64,000 bases of DNA. It comes from an uncultured Saprospiraceae bacterium. GTDB taxonomy: Bacteria > Bacteroidota > Bacteroidia > Chitinophagales > Saprospiraceae. The number at the start of each line of letters is the position of its first letter. Position 1 is the first letter of the stretch. A model generated the notes under the pieces. That model was given only the letters and a program-made list of their open reading frames with translations, was not told the origin of the DNA and did no database searches. Of the stretch, positions 54,780-63,865 are shown piece after piece. The DNA is taken from contig CALKXE010000005.1 of the NCBI GenBank assembly GCA_938003955.1, positions 1-64,000 on the forward strand, given 5' to 3'. Position numbers and translations under genes: made by a program.

Positions 54780-55853
54780 ATGACACAATACATAAAAAAA
54801 GACGTGTTACGCAATAATGAGCATAGAGGTAATATCGAAAACTTCATCGGATTTACTAATATACCTACCGGAATAATTGAAGAACTAAATATTCAGAATA
54901 GAACAGCCTCATTCAAAACTATAATTCCTTTAGCAACTACAGAAGGAGCATTGGTAGCTAGTTATAATCGTGGTTGCAAAGTTATGAACCTGGCCGGAGG
55001 TGTTACATCAATTGTAGTAGATCATGGAGTTCAGAGGGTTCCGACTTTTGTATTTGATAATTTGAATGAATCATTACAGTTTGCTGATTGGGTTGATAAT
55101 GTAAAATTAGGATTTCAAAAAATAGTAGATACAAAAACGAACTATGGAAAGCTGAAATCGTGTACATGTATTACAGAAGGAAATATAGTGAATGTAGAAT
55201 TTGTATACACTACAGGAGATGCATCTGGTCAAAATATGGTTACGTTCTGTACAGATGAAATCTGTAATTTCATCTTAGAAGAAGCACCAGTTTCTCCTAA
55301 GAGATGGTACATTGAGGGTAACCAAGGAGGTGACAAAAAAGCAAGTAATCAATTCTTAAAAACTGTACGAGGAAGAAAGGTGATATCAGATATTAAAATA
55401 TCTAAAGAAATTGTAATAAAGCATCTTAAAACTACTCCTGAAGCAATCGTCAATTATTGGCAGGTCTCTATGGTGAATCAAGTAATGTCGGGAGCATGTG
55501 GCTCACATGGTCATCTATCAAATGGATTAACGGCTATTTTTCTAGCTACTGGACAAGATGTAGCCTGTGCAGCCGAATCATCCGTTGGTGTATCAAGATT
55601 TAATCTTACTGATGATGGTGACCTGTATGCTTGTCTTACACTACCATCACTTATGGTAGGCACAGTTGGCGGCGGTACTGGTATGGCTTATGCGCAAAAC
55701 AATTTGAAACAAATGAATTGTCTTGGTCTTGGGAAGGCAGATCAATTTGCAGAGATCATTGGAGGACTTCTACTCGCGGGTGAACTATCAATTGCAGCAG
55801 CAATGGCAGCCAATCATTTTACATCAGCGCATCAGAGATTGGGGCGCAAATAA
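54780..55853 (+). CDS. Hydroxymethylglutaryl-CoA reductase, class I-like
   Basis: A 357-residue HMG-CoA reductase, catalytic core only. Motifs: ENFIGFTNIPTGI (substrate entry), LATTEGALVASYNRG with catalytic Glu55, TTGDASGQNM, GGDKKASNQ (catalytic Lys186/187), TGQDVACAAESS with Asp260, and the C-terminal NHFTSAHQRLG with His351. The TTEGALVAS and DKKAS forms are class I (biosynthetic, NADPH type) and not class II. It reduces HMG-CoA to mevalonate in the mevalonate pathway. No other mevalonate gene is present in the window. It heads a run of prenyl-lipid genes. Confidence 0.93.
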   Translation: MTQYIKKDVLRNNEHRGNIENFIGFTNIPTGIIEELNIQNRTASFKTIIPLATTEGALVASYNRGCKVMNLAGGVTSIVVDHGVQRVPTFVFDNLNESLQFADWVDNVKLGFQKIVDTKTNYGKLKSCTCITEGNIVNVEFVYTTGDASGQNMVTFCTDEICNFILEEAPVSPKRWYIEGNQGGDKKASNQFLKTVRGRKVISDIKISKEIVIKHLKTTPEAIVNYWQVSMVNQVMSGACGSHGHLSNGLTAIFLATGQDVACAAESSVGVSRFNLTDDGDLYACLTLPSLMVGTVGGGTGMAYAQNNLKQMNCLGLGKADQFAEIIGGLLLAGELSIAAAMAANHFTSAHQRLGRK

Positions 55854-55917
55854 TCGATTTCAAGTAGTGATGAATTCTATATTTTAATTTTCATTTTAAA
55901 TCAAAAAATGTGGTACT

Positions 55918-56856
55918 ATGAATAATTCTATAAATAATAATAGTAGCTATTTCGCTCGTTTGTGGCAGTATCAAAGTGAACGCTTCCCAATTTTCGCTCA
56001 TGGGCTTCTTATAACAGCATTTACATTTTCTGCAATTTCGTTTTCAATATTAAGTAGAGGAGCTGAAGGTTTTATACGTTTAGACTACTTTTTAGTAGGC
56101 CTGATGACTACATTTTCATTGTTTTTTATGATGAGAGTATTGGATGAGATCAAAGACAAAGATGTAGATGCTAAGTATAGAAATCATCTGCCCGTACCAC
56201 GTGGACTAGTCTCGATAAATGAGTTGTTACTAGTCGGTATTGGTTTAGCGACACTTACACTAGGAATGATATTTATATTCTATCCTAAAATGATCTTTCT
56301 CATGATTGTTGTAGTGACTTGGTTAGGTCTAATGACGGTAGAGTTTTTTGTTCCTCAATTTCTTAATAGTAGACTTTTGTTATATGCGACTTCTCATATG
56401 ATGATCATTCCGTTGATTGATATTTATGCTAGTGGTTTGGATTGGTTTCTAGATGGAGGAAGACCACATTTTGGTTTGGTCATATTCTTTGCACTATCAT
56501 TCTTTAATGGCTTGGTGATTGAGATAGGAAGAAAAATAAAGACTCCAGCCGATGAATCAGAAGGAGTGCAAACATACACTTCAGTATTGGGTACTAATTC
56601 TGGATTATTTCTCTGGTTGACTGTTTCGACGATTACCTACTTAATAGCAATGTATGCAATATCTTATGTCGGTATTTCTACTGCTTCAATGGTTGTGTTA
56701 TCAATTTTTTACTGTGTGTTAATTGTTGTCGGGATCAGATTCTATCGGAATAAGAATAGTCAGAATTCAAAATTAATAGAACATGCTTCAGGTATATGGA
56801 CACTCAGTATGTATCTCATTATAGGAGGACTACCTGGTCTTATTAGTTTGTTTTAG
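55918..56856 (+). CDS. UbiA-family prenyltransferase
   Basis: A 312-residue intramembrane prenyltransferase with about 8-9 helices. The first Asp motif is RVLDEIKDKDVDAKYRN (Asp76, Asp80, Asp82, Asp84) and the second EIGRKIKTPADESEGVQTY (about 202-220), the paired Mg-pyrophosphate sites of the family. The EIGRKI-P-DE-EGV form is seen in uncharacterised UbiA homologues rather than in UbiA, MenA or cyoE proper. It joins a prenyl diphosphate to an acceptor in the membrane; the acceptor is unknown. It lies 64 bases after HMG-CoA reductase and 36 bases before the PEP-synthase-like gene. Confidence 0.88.
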   Translation: MNNSINNNSSYFARLWQYQSERFPIFAHGLLITAFTFSAISFSILSRGAEGFIRLDYFLVGLMTTFSLFFMMRVLDEIKDKDVDAKYRNHLPVPRGLVSINELLLVGIGLATLTLGMIFIFYPKMIFLMIVVVTWLGLMTVEFFVPQFLNSRLLLYATSHMMIIPLIDIYASGLDWFLDGGRPHFGLVIFFALSFFNGLVIEIGRKIKTPADESEGVQTYTSVLGTNSGLFLWLTVSTITYLIAMYAISYVGISTASMVVLSIFYCVLIVVGIRFYRNKNSQNSKLIEHASGIWTLSMYLIIGGLPGLISLF

Positions 56857-56892
56857 AAGTCAATTTTTTTGTCAAAGAAATAAATATCAATT

Positions 56893-59379
56893 ATGACAAC
56901 TTTAAAAAATATAGAAACAATAGGTGGGAAAGCGCAAAACCTTATAAAGCTTGTTGAACTTGGATATAGAGTGCCATCATTTTTAGTATTGTCGAATGCC
57001 GATCTAGTAAATAATGAAAAGAATGCTCTCTTAGATCTGATAAAAAAACAAATACCGAATGTTTCAGGCAAAAGATTCGCAGTTCGATCCTCAGCTGATC
57101 TTGAAGATGGAGATAAGCATTCTTTCGCTGGGTTGTTCTCTACTCAACTCAATGTCCCATATGATCAACTATTGGACGCAGTTACTTCTGTTTTAGAATC
57201 ATCAAGTAGTGATCAAGTAGCGGCATATATAAATGCAAAAGAGATAGACAAAGCTGTTAAGATGTCAGTTATTATACAAGAAATGGTGGAGGCAGATGTT
57301 TCAGGTGTAGCCTTTAGTATGCTTACAACAGAAAAAGAAACAGGAGTCGTTATTAATTCTGTGTATGGATTAGGAGAAGCCTTAGTGTCTGGCGCAGTCT
57401 TAGCGGATCAATATATGTATGATGATTCAGGGATTAAAGCTGATATCACGAATAAGGTGAAAGCCTTAAGACCGGCAGAAAAAGGTAATCTGACATGGTG
57501 TACTATTGATGAGCAATTGTCAATGGAGTCATCATTATCGTATGATCAGGTGAAAGAGATAGCGGAGGTGCTTCTTCAATTATCTGCGGATTATGATTGT
57601 CATGTAGATATTGAGTTTTGTATCAAAAATGAGCTGCTATATCTGCTTCAAGTACGTCCAGTAACAGCTAATGTAGTAGGTCAGAAGAAGGATAATCGTA
57701 TAGTCTGGGATAATAGTAACATCATAGAATCTTATCCTGGCATAACATCACCGCTTACGTTTTCTTTTATCCGTCATATGTATGAGGTTGTGTATACTCA
57801 GTTTGCAGGAATGCTGGGTACTAATGACAAAACACTCGCTCAAAGTAAACCTATCTATGCCAATATGCTCGGTCATTTGAATGGCAGAGTTTATTATAAT
57901 CTCAAAAGTTGGTATTCGGCATTAGCAATGGTACCTGGATACAAACTTAATGCTCCATTCATGGAAAAAATGATGGGTGTAAAAGAGTCTTTTGAATTAG
58001 AAAACGAAAGGAAAATATCAAAGAGCAGCGCTTGGTGGCAATCTCTAATTTCTGTTTTTAAGTTAATATGGTCATTTGTTAGACTTAAGTCTACTTCAAA
58101 TAAATTCATGAAATTCTCTGACAATATTATACAAGAATATAAGACCAAGACTTATAAAGAAATGTCGACTATTCAGATGATTAAGGAATATAAATCATTT
58201 GAAGAGGTCCTATCTCATAAATGGAAGGCGCCGTTGATCAATGATTTTTTTGCAATGATACTTTTCGGGGCTTTAAGTAAATGGACCGAAAAGTTGACAC
58301 CCAATAATCCACAAACGATTAATGACTTATTAATTGGAAGCCAAGATATAGTATCAATTCAACCATTAAAAAAATCATTGCATATTACCAAACTCATCAA
58401 AGAGACTCCTAGCTATAGAATGCTATTTGAACTAGATTCGGTAGAGATAGTAGAAAGACTTAATGATGAGATATACACTGACTTAAACCTGTTAATAATT
58501 AACTATTTGGATGAATTTGGCGATCGATGTCCAGAAGAACTAAAGCTAGAAACTAGAACATATAACCAAGAACCCGCTGCATACATCGATATTCTTAAGT
58601 CATATCTTGAAATCGACCTTGAGCGATTTGAAGGAAAAGGATCTGATCAAAGGACTGCGACTGAAGCACTTTGTCTGAGTAAGCTTAAAGGTTCATTCTT
58701 CAAAAGAATGTTGTTTGGATGGGTCTTAGGAAAGACAAGGTATTTAGTGAGTAATAGAGAAAACCTTCGATTCCAAAGAACCAAAGGCTATGGAGTAGTT
58801 CGAACCATTTTTAACGAGATAGGGATAAGATTTTTTAATAAGAACTTGATAGAGGAACAGGCGGATCTATTCTACTTAACCAAAGAAGAAATTTTTGATT
58901 TTGTGAATGGGACGAGTATAGATACTAATCTGAAACACATCATATCTTCTAGGAAGACAGACTATGAACGATACGCTAGTTTACAGATGAAGGATAGAAT
59001 AACTACCTACGGAATCGTAAATGAAAATGACATAATCGATCATTCTTCAAAATTCAGCAGTAGCAATTTGAAAGGTGTCGGATGCTGTGCAGGAGTTGTA
59101 GAATCAAAGGTAACAGTAATCACCGACCCTAATTGCATCGATAGTTTAGATAATACGATTCTTGTCACTCGATTTACAGATCCAGGATGGGTAAGATTAT
59201 TTCCTTCTGCGGCGGCCATTATTGTTGAGAAGGGTAGTCTACTTAGTCATTCCGCTATAGTGGCCCGAGAACTTGGGATTCCTTGTATCGTGGCGGTCGA
59301 TGGCTTGATGGAATCTTTGACGACAGGTGATACTGTGATTATGGACGGAAGTACCGGCCTTATTTCAAAGATAGATTAG
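56893..59379 (+). CDS. PEP-synthase/rifampin-phosphotransferase-like phosphotransferase
   Basis: An 828-residue protein with the modular PEP-utilising layout: an N-terminal ATP-grasp domain (GGKAQNLIKLVELGYRVPSF, AVRSSADLEDGDKHSFAGLF, QEMVEADVSGVAFS, GLGEALVSG), a central unassigned region (WDNSNIIESYPGITSPLTFS, seen in uncharacterised relatives) and a C-terminal phosphohistidine swivel (EKGSLLSHSAIVARELGIP, His786). Such enzymes move the beta-phosphate of ATP through His to a small acceptor. It lacks the barrel PEP-binding domain of true PEP synthase, so the acceptor is another molecule. In this operon the acceptor could be a prenol or prenyl phosphate (inference). Confidence 0.85.
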   Translation: MTTLKNIETIGGKAQNLIKLVELGYRVPSFLVLSNADLVNNEKNALLDLIKKQIPNVSGKRFAVRSSADLEDGDKHSFAGLFSTQLNVPYDQLLDAVTSVLESSSSDQVAAYINAKEIDKAVKMSVIIQEMVEADVSGVAFSMLTTEKETGVVINSVYGLGEALVSGAVLADQYMYDDSGIKADITNKVKALRPAEKGNLTWCTIDEQLSMESSLSYDQVKEIAEVLLQLSADYDCHVDIEFCIKNELLYLLQVRPVTANVVGQKKDNRIVWDNSNIIESYPGITSPLTFSFIRHMYEVVYTQFAGMLGTNDKTLAQSKPIYANMLGHLNGRVYYNLKSWYSALAMVPGYKLNAPFMEKMMGVKESFELENERKISKSSAWWQSLISVFKLIWSFVRLKSTSNKFMKFSDNIIQEYKTKTYKEMSTIQMIKEYKSFEEVLSHKWKAPLINDFFAMILFGALSKWTEKLTPNNPQTINDLLIGSQDIVSIQPLKKSLHITKLIKETPSYRMLFELDSVEIVERLNDEIYTDLNLLIINYLDEFGDRCPEELKLETRTYNQEPAAYIDILKSYLEIDLERFEGKGSDQRTATEALCLSKLKGSFFKRMLFGWVLGKTRYLVSNRENLRFQRTKGYGVVRTIFNEIGIRFFNKNLIEEQADLFYLTKEEIFDFVNGTSIDTNLKHIISSRKTDYERYASLQMKDRITTYGIVNENDIIDHSSKFSSSNLKGVGCCAGVVESKVTVITDPNCIDSLDNTILVTRFTDPGWVRLFPSAAAIIVEKGSLLSHSAIVARELGIPCIVAVDGLMESLTTGDTVIMDGSTGLISKID

Positions 59380-59421
59380 CTCCATTATACTTAGGGATTT
59401 ATAAACTCATTTCTAAAATAC

Positions 59422-60492
59422 TTGAATATGAAAAATGTAAAGTTTGATTTGATTAGATATGCTAATGTTTGGGAAGATCCAGATATGTTGATCAATAATT
59501 ATACAGCAATAGAGGACAAAAGAATACTTTCTATTGCCTCGGCTGGGGATAACTGTTTAGCATTACTGTCCCACAATCCTGAATGCGTAGTTGCTGTAGA
59601 TGTTAGTGATGTACAACTATATCTTACAGAACTCAAAGCATGTGCAATTAAAATTCTTAGCTATTCAGAATGTGAATCATTTTTGGGTTTTGTGCCAAGT
59701 GGAAATAGATCAACCTACTACTCATATCTGCGAGAAGAGTTGACAGAAGAATCGCGTCTCTATTGGGATGATAATCTTGGCGTAATTGAGTCTGGTATTA
59801 TACATTCTGGTAAGTTTGAGAAGTACCTTAGGAAGTTCTCTCAGAAGGTATTACCGATGATTCATTCGGAAAAAGTAATCAGCGAATTGTTTCAAGAAAA
59901 GTCTCTTGGGGACCAACAACAATTTTACTCAGAGAAATGGAATACATGGAGGTGGAGAATTCTTTTTAAGGTATTTTTTAGCAAATTTGTAATGGGTAGA
60001 TTGGGTAGGGACCCAGAGTTTCTAAAACAAGTAGAGGTTCATGTTAGCTCGTTCATTCTTAATCAAGCAAAGGAAGCAATTACTTCTGAGCAGGCATTTG
60101 ACAATCATATTCTGAGATATTGTTTGACGGGATCCTTTCAGGAACTGCGACCATACTATATGCAGAAAGACAATTTTGAAGACATCAAAAGGAATATATC
60201 TAAACTAGAATTCAGATCTGGATTAATTGGAAGTTTGGATCCTTCTATTGAGAAATTTGATCTGTTTAATCTGAGTAATATATTTGAATACATGGATTCA
60301 ACTACTTTCCAAAAAGTAGCCAGTCAAATTCAAAATTTAGCAAAGCCTAAGGCACAATTCGGATATTGGAACCTAATGGTTAATCGCTCTTTAATAGATC
60401 CAATTTCTGAGATAAAGAATAAATGTAAAAACGGAATGGACAAAGGGTTCTTTTATAATGAATTCCATATTAACGAACTCGGATTGGTTTAA
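59422..60492 (+). CDS. BtaA-like 3-amino-3-carboxypropyltransferase (DUF3419)
   Basis: A 356-residue protein of the DUF3419 family: DLIRYANVWEDPDMLINN, SIASAGDNCLALLSHNP, AVDVSDVQLYLTELKACAI and ILSYSECESFLG at the N-terminus form the SAM-binding part, with a C-terminal NLSNIFEYMDSTTFQ segment. BtaA in bacteria transfers the 3-amino-3-carboxypropyl group of SAM to diacylglycerol, making diacylglyceryl-homoserine, the betaine-lipid precursor. The Rossmann motifs fit; the acceptor here may be a prenyl-lipid or diacylglycerol. No BtaB methyltransferase lies in the cluster, so the product would remain unmethylated unless one is elsewhere. Confidence 0.85.
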   Translation: MNMKNVKFDLIRYANVWEDPDMLINNYTAIEDKRILSIASAGDNCLALLSHNPECVVAVDVSDVQLYLTELKACAIKILSYSECESFLGFVPSGNRSTYYSYLREELTEESRLYWDDNLGVIESGIIHSGKFEKYLRKFSQKVLPMIHSEKVISELFQEKSLGDQQQFYSEKWNTWRWRILFKVFFSKFVMGRLGRDPEFLKQVEVHVSSFILNQAKEAITSEQAFDNHILRYCLTGSFQELRPYYMQKDNFEDIKRNISKLEFRSGLIGSLDPSIEKFDLFNLSNIFEYMDSTTFQKVASQIQNLAKPKAQFGYWNLMVNRSLIDPISEIKNKCKNGMDKGFFYNEFHINELGLV

Positions 60493-60529
60493 AAGACAAT
60501 GTTATGTTAGAACAAAAAAAGAACAAATT

Positions 60530-61174
60530 ATGATAGAATTACAAAGGATATTATGTGTTTCTGGAGTGTTTTCAGTATTGTTTTTATTTAGTGAACGCCT
60601 ATATTCAGGACTAAAGCTCAATAGTGAATCATCCAGGAAGTTTGTGCATGTATGTACTGGGATTATAAGTTTGATGTTTCCATATATTTTTGATGATTTT
60701 TGGGAAGTAGCTGTTTTGTGCTCATGTTTTATGGTCATATTGACATTGATCGAATCAAGATCACTTCTTCCATCCATCACAGGAATAGATAGGAAGTCTA
60801 GTGGTAGTATCTATTTTCCACTTTCGGTAATTATTGTCTTTGCATTTTATAAATTGACAGGAAATCTTGACCACTATATCTATCCTATACTTCTTCTTAG
60901 TATATGTGATCCGATTGCTGCCATTATCGGTAAGAAATATGGTTTGCGTGAATTCAGTATTGGGGGGAATACAAAGACATATCTAGGCTCTTTTGCGTTC
61001 CTCATTTCCGCTTTGCTAGTAATCATTTTATCAGACTATTCACTTGGGTCTGACTTGTCGATACTGTTTATGTTAATATTAGCTATTGTGACTACTGCAG
61101 CTGAGGCGTTTAGTCGTAATGGTGCTGATAATTTATTCATTCCGCTATCTGCCATTATCGTTTTGTCATTCTAA
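60530..61174 (+). CDS. Polyprenol/diacylglycerol (dolichol/phytol) kinase-like membrane protein
   Basis: A 214-residue protein with about 7 membrane helices, belonging by pattern to the CTP-dependent SEC59/DGK1/VTE5 family. Motifs: SSRKFVHVCTGI (the RKxxHxxxG motif), SICDPIAAIIGKKYG, TKTYLGS and AEAFSRNGADNLFIPL. It likely phosphorylates a long-chain or prenyl alcohol. I start at ATG 60530 (MIELQRILCVSGV); an in-frame ATG at 60458 overlaps the previous gene and adds a polar stretch. Placed 11 bases before the GNAT gene. Confidence 0.85.
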   Translation: MIELQRILCVSGVFSVLFLFSERLYSGLKLNSESSRKFVHVCTGIISLMFPYIFDDFWEVAVLCSCFMVILTLIESRSLLPSITGIDRKSSGSIYFPLSVIIVFAFYKLTGNLDHYIYPILLLSICDPIAAIIGKKYGLREFSIGGNTKTYLGSFAFLISALLVIILSDYSLGSDLSILFMLILAIVTTAAEAFSRNGADNLFIPLSAIIVLSF

Positions 61175-61185
61175 ATAATAGTAAA

Positions 61186-62169
61186 ATGCAATCTTATATT
61201 ATTCATCCTGAATCTAATCAATTCACAGTTTTTAGAGAGATGCCTGGCTTCTGTGTAGAGCATCATGAAATAGATAAAGATGTTAATAAGCAATATCTAC
61301 TCTGTGGAATAATCGTTAAATCAAACGGCTTAATTCTCGGGAGGGTCGCAGTCTATAAAAACCCATTTCATAAAGTGGAAGATACACCTGTCATAAGTCT
61401 AGGTTATTATGAAAGCATCAATGATCAGACTGTGGCAGACTTGCTTTTTGAACGAGCAAGTGATCTTGCAAAATTATATAATTGCACTTCTATCATTGGT
61501 CCAATAAATGGCTCTACATGGAAGAATTATAGATATCAAACGGGAGGAGTATCGGATCCATTTTTTTTAGAGTATAAATCACCAGAGTATTATTTAGCAT
61601 TGTGGAGAAACTCAGACTTTACGGCTCTTGCTCATTATTTGAGCGAGCGTATAGATCTCGATCAATCTGTCAGAAAGATCAACACGGACGCGTATTATCT
61701 CAGAACAGGAATTAGGGTGCGAGGAGTCAATATCGATTCGTTTGAGAGTGACCTGACACAGATAGGAGTCTTAAGTCTAGATTCATTTAGGCAAAACTTT
61801 TTGTATTCGCCAATTGGGATTTTAGATTTTAAGGAAATGTATTTAAGAATAACTGATTGGATAGATCCGAATCTAGTTCTTGTAGCAGAGGATGAAGGCG
61901 AGGTTGTCGGATATATATTTGCCGTAAGAAACTATAATGATACTTCTCAAAAAGGGGTGATTATAAAAACGTTGGCTAGATCAAATAATACTAAATATCG
62001 AGGGCTTGGATCTGTATTAAGTGCCCAATTAATAGATTATGCAAGGTCAGTAGATTATGACTATGTAATCAATGCTTATTTCCATTCCGATAATTTGTCC
62101 AATAACACCTCGAAGAAGTTCAATGCAAAGCCATATAAAGAATATGAATTATTAACCAAAACGGTCTAA
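61186..62169 (+). CDS. GNAT-family acyltransferase
   Basis: A 327-residue protein. The C-terminal ~90 residues form a GNAT domain (LVLVAEDEGEVVGYIFAVRN, TLARSNNTKYRGLGSVLSAQ with the acyl-CoA-binding RxxGLG loop, and YFHSDNLSNNTSKKFNA). The N-terminal half is another alpha/beta region with a GNAT-like pattern (GPINGSTWKNYRYQ), so a tandem or degenerate double GNAT is possible. Such enzymes acylate amines using acyl-CoA or acyl carriers. In this cluster the acceptor could be the amino group of a homoserine-type headgroup (inference). The ligase ATG follows the stop codon directly. Confidence 0.8.
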   Translation: MQSYIIHPESNQFTVFREMPGFCVEHHEIDKDVNKQYLLCGIIVKSNGLILGRVAVYKNPFHKVEDTPVISLGYYESINDQTVADLLFERASDLAKLYNCTSIIGPINGSTWKNYRYQTGGVSDPFFLEYKSPEYYLALWRNSDFTALAHYLSERIDLDQSVRKINTDAYYLRTGIRVRGVNIDSFESDLTQIGVLSLDSFRQNFLYSPIGILDFKEMYLRITDWIDPNLVLVAEDEGEVVGYIFAVRNYNDTSQKGVIIKTLARSNNTKYRGLGSVLSAQLIDYARSVDYDYVINAYFHSDNLSNNTSKKFNAKPYKEYELLTKTV

Positions 62170-63648
62170 ATGCTTATTATGGAAAACAATATTGTAAACA
62201 TATTTGAAGAACAAGTACGATGTATGCCGTCTAAGCTTGCTTTGATTGAACAGGGAAGATCAGTAACTTTTGGTGAATTAGGTGATAAAGTAAATCAATG
62301 TGCAGCCAGATATAATCGTAAGGGAATATATAAAGGTGCTCATGTATTGGTGTTAATTCCTGTCTCTATCGATCTATATATTAATGTACTGGCCCTATTT
62401 AAGTTGGGCGCAGTTGTTGTATTCACAGATGAATGGGTCAATAGTAAGAGGCTCTCTGTTTGTATAGATAAAGTTGGAGTTGACTACCTAGTTACCTCAA
62501 TGAAAGGCTTTTTGTTTAGTTATGTCCACAGTGGATTGAGACAGATTAAGAATAGGGTTATTTATAAATCTACATCTGAGCAGTTTGTTGAACATGCGGC
62601 AATAGATAGAAGAGACAGTGCTCTTGTAACATTTACGACTGGAAGTACTGGTACTCCTAAAGCGGCTAATAGAACACATGAATTTCTATTGGCACAATTT
62701 ACAGAATTATCAACTACATTATCAGAGTTAAAAGATAATCCATGCATGACTACCTTACCTATCGTTGCCTTATGTTGTATAGGTATGGGAATTACCACTT
62801 TGTTGCCGAGTTATAATCACAAGGAGCCAAGTAAGACAGACTTGAAATTACTTTCTGATCAGATTATTTCTCATGGGGTGAAATCTATAATCGGGTCACC
62901 ATATCTCATGCATCAGCTGTGTGATTTTTCTCATGATTTGAGATTGTCTCATATATATGTAGGTGGTGCAGCCGTCTTCGCAAGTGATGCTGAAAAGTGG
63001 ATAAAGCATTTTGCTAAAACGAAGATCGAAATCATCTACGGTAGCACAGAGGCTGAGCCTATTTCTCAAATTAGTGCATTTGATTTAGTAAAGCAAAGTA
63101 CATCTAATAGCGGGGTTTGTGTGGGCGAGCCAAACGAACATATCAAATTGAAGATTATAGAAATAAGTGATATGCCTATAGGTCACATTTCCGATACTAA
63201 GATGCTTGAGGAAGGTGTTTCCGGTGAGGTGATAGTAGCGGGGGATCATGTGCTCCAAGACTATATAAATAGCCCCGAGGCGCTAAAGTCAAATAAGATA
63301 TCAGGTAGAAACGAATTATGGCATAGAACAGGAGATGCGGGCTATGTGAAAGATGGGGTTCTCTATCTAGTGGGAAGAGCATCTCAAATGATACTTATCA
63401 ATGATAGACAAGTTGGAGTGTTTCAGATTGAAGAAAGACTATCTAATATTGAGGGAGTAACCAAAGGGACGATACTTAAAGTAAATGACGAAATTCAAAT
63501 AATTGTAGATGGTCTATTGACTGAGAAATCTATAAATGAGATACATGAATCAATTGGGAGCTTTAAAGTAAGATCTGATATCAAGATCCCGATGGACCCA
63601 AGGCATCACAGCAAGATTGATTATGCAAGGTTGCAGGATTTGATTTGA
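62170..63648 (+). CDS. AMP-forming acyl ligase, OleC-like
   Basis: A 492-residue adenylate-forming enzyme: VTFTTGSTGTPKAANRTHEF (A3 P-loop), IEIIYGSTEAEP (A5), NELWHRTGDAGYVKDG (A7), LVGRASQMI (A8). The C-terminal MDPRHHSKIDYARLQDLI, with the A10-type Lys, resembles the OleC/peptide-synthase-like branch of the superfamily rather than typical acyl-CoA ligases. It activates a carboxylic acid as an adenylate and passes it to CoA or another acceptor. The GNAT stop codon and this ATG abut; Met4 at 62179 is an alternative start. Confidence 0.88.
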   Translation: MLIMENNIVNIFEEQVRCMPSKLALIEQGRSVTFGELGDKVNQCAARYNRKGIYKGAHVLVLIPVSIDLYINVLALFKLGAVVVFTDEWVNSKRLSVCIDKVGVDYLVTSMKGFLFSYVHSGLRQIKNRVIYKSTSEQFVEHAAIDRRDSALVTFTTGSTGTPKAANRTHEFLLAQFTELSTTLSELKDNPCMTTLPIVALCCIGMGITTLLPSYNHKEPSKTDLKLLSDQIISHGVKSIIGSPYLMHQLCDFSHDLRLSHIYVGGAAVFASDAEKWIKHFAKTKIEIIYGSTEAEPISQISAFDLVKQSTSNSGVCVGEPNEHIKLKIIEISDMPIGHISDTKMLEEGVSGEVIVAGDHVLQDYINSPEALKSNKISGRNELWHRTGDAGYVKDGVLYLVGRASQMILINDRQVGVFQIEERLSNIEGVTKGTILKVNDEIQIIVDGLLTEKSINEIHESIGSFKVRSDIKIPMDPRHHSKIDYARLQDLI

Positions 63649-63729
63649 TTAATAGGTTTATAGATTTAAATATTTCACTATTAGTAAATGGGAGAGATTG
63701 TATTTCACCAAACGTAAACAAAATGCTTT

Positions 63730-63772
63730 GATTGTTACATTTATTTCATATATGTAACAATCTTTATTTTCC
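63730..63772 (+). terminator. Terminator after the isoprenoid cluster
   Basis: GATTGTTACAT (63730-63740) and ATGTAACAATC (63752-63762) form a perfect 11-bp stem with an 11-base loop, followed by TTTATTTTCC. It lies 82 bases after the ligase stop codon. Confidence 0.85.
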
Positions 63773-63865
63773 AATTCACATATTAGTTGACTATAATGTA
63801 TTTGGAAATTTTACTTTTGATGATTACCTCAAACAACCAATCGCTTGACACTAAGATAAAAAAGT

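Noticed and set aside
54780-55853. Degradative class II HMG-CoA reductase
   Set aside because: The active-site motifs have the class I form, and the neighbours are biosynthetic, not mevalonate breakdown genes.
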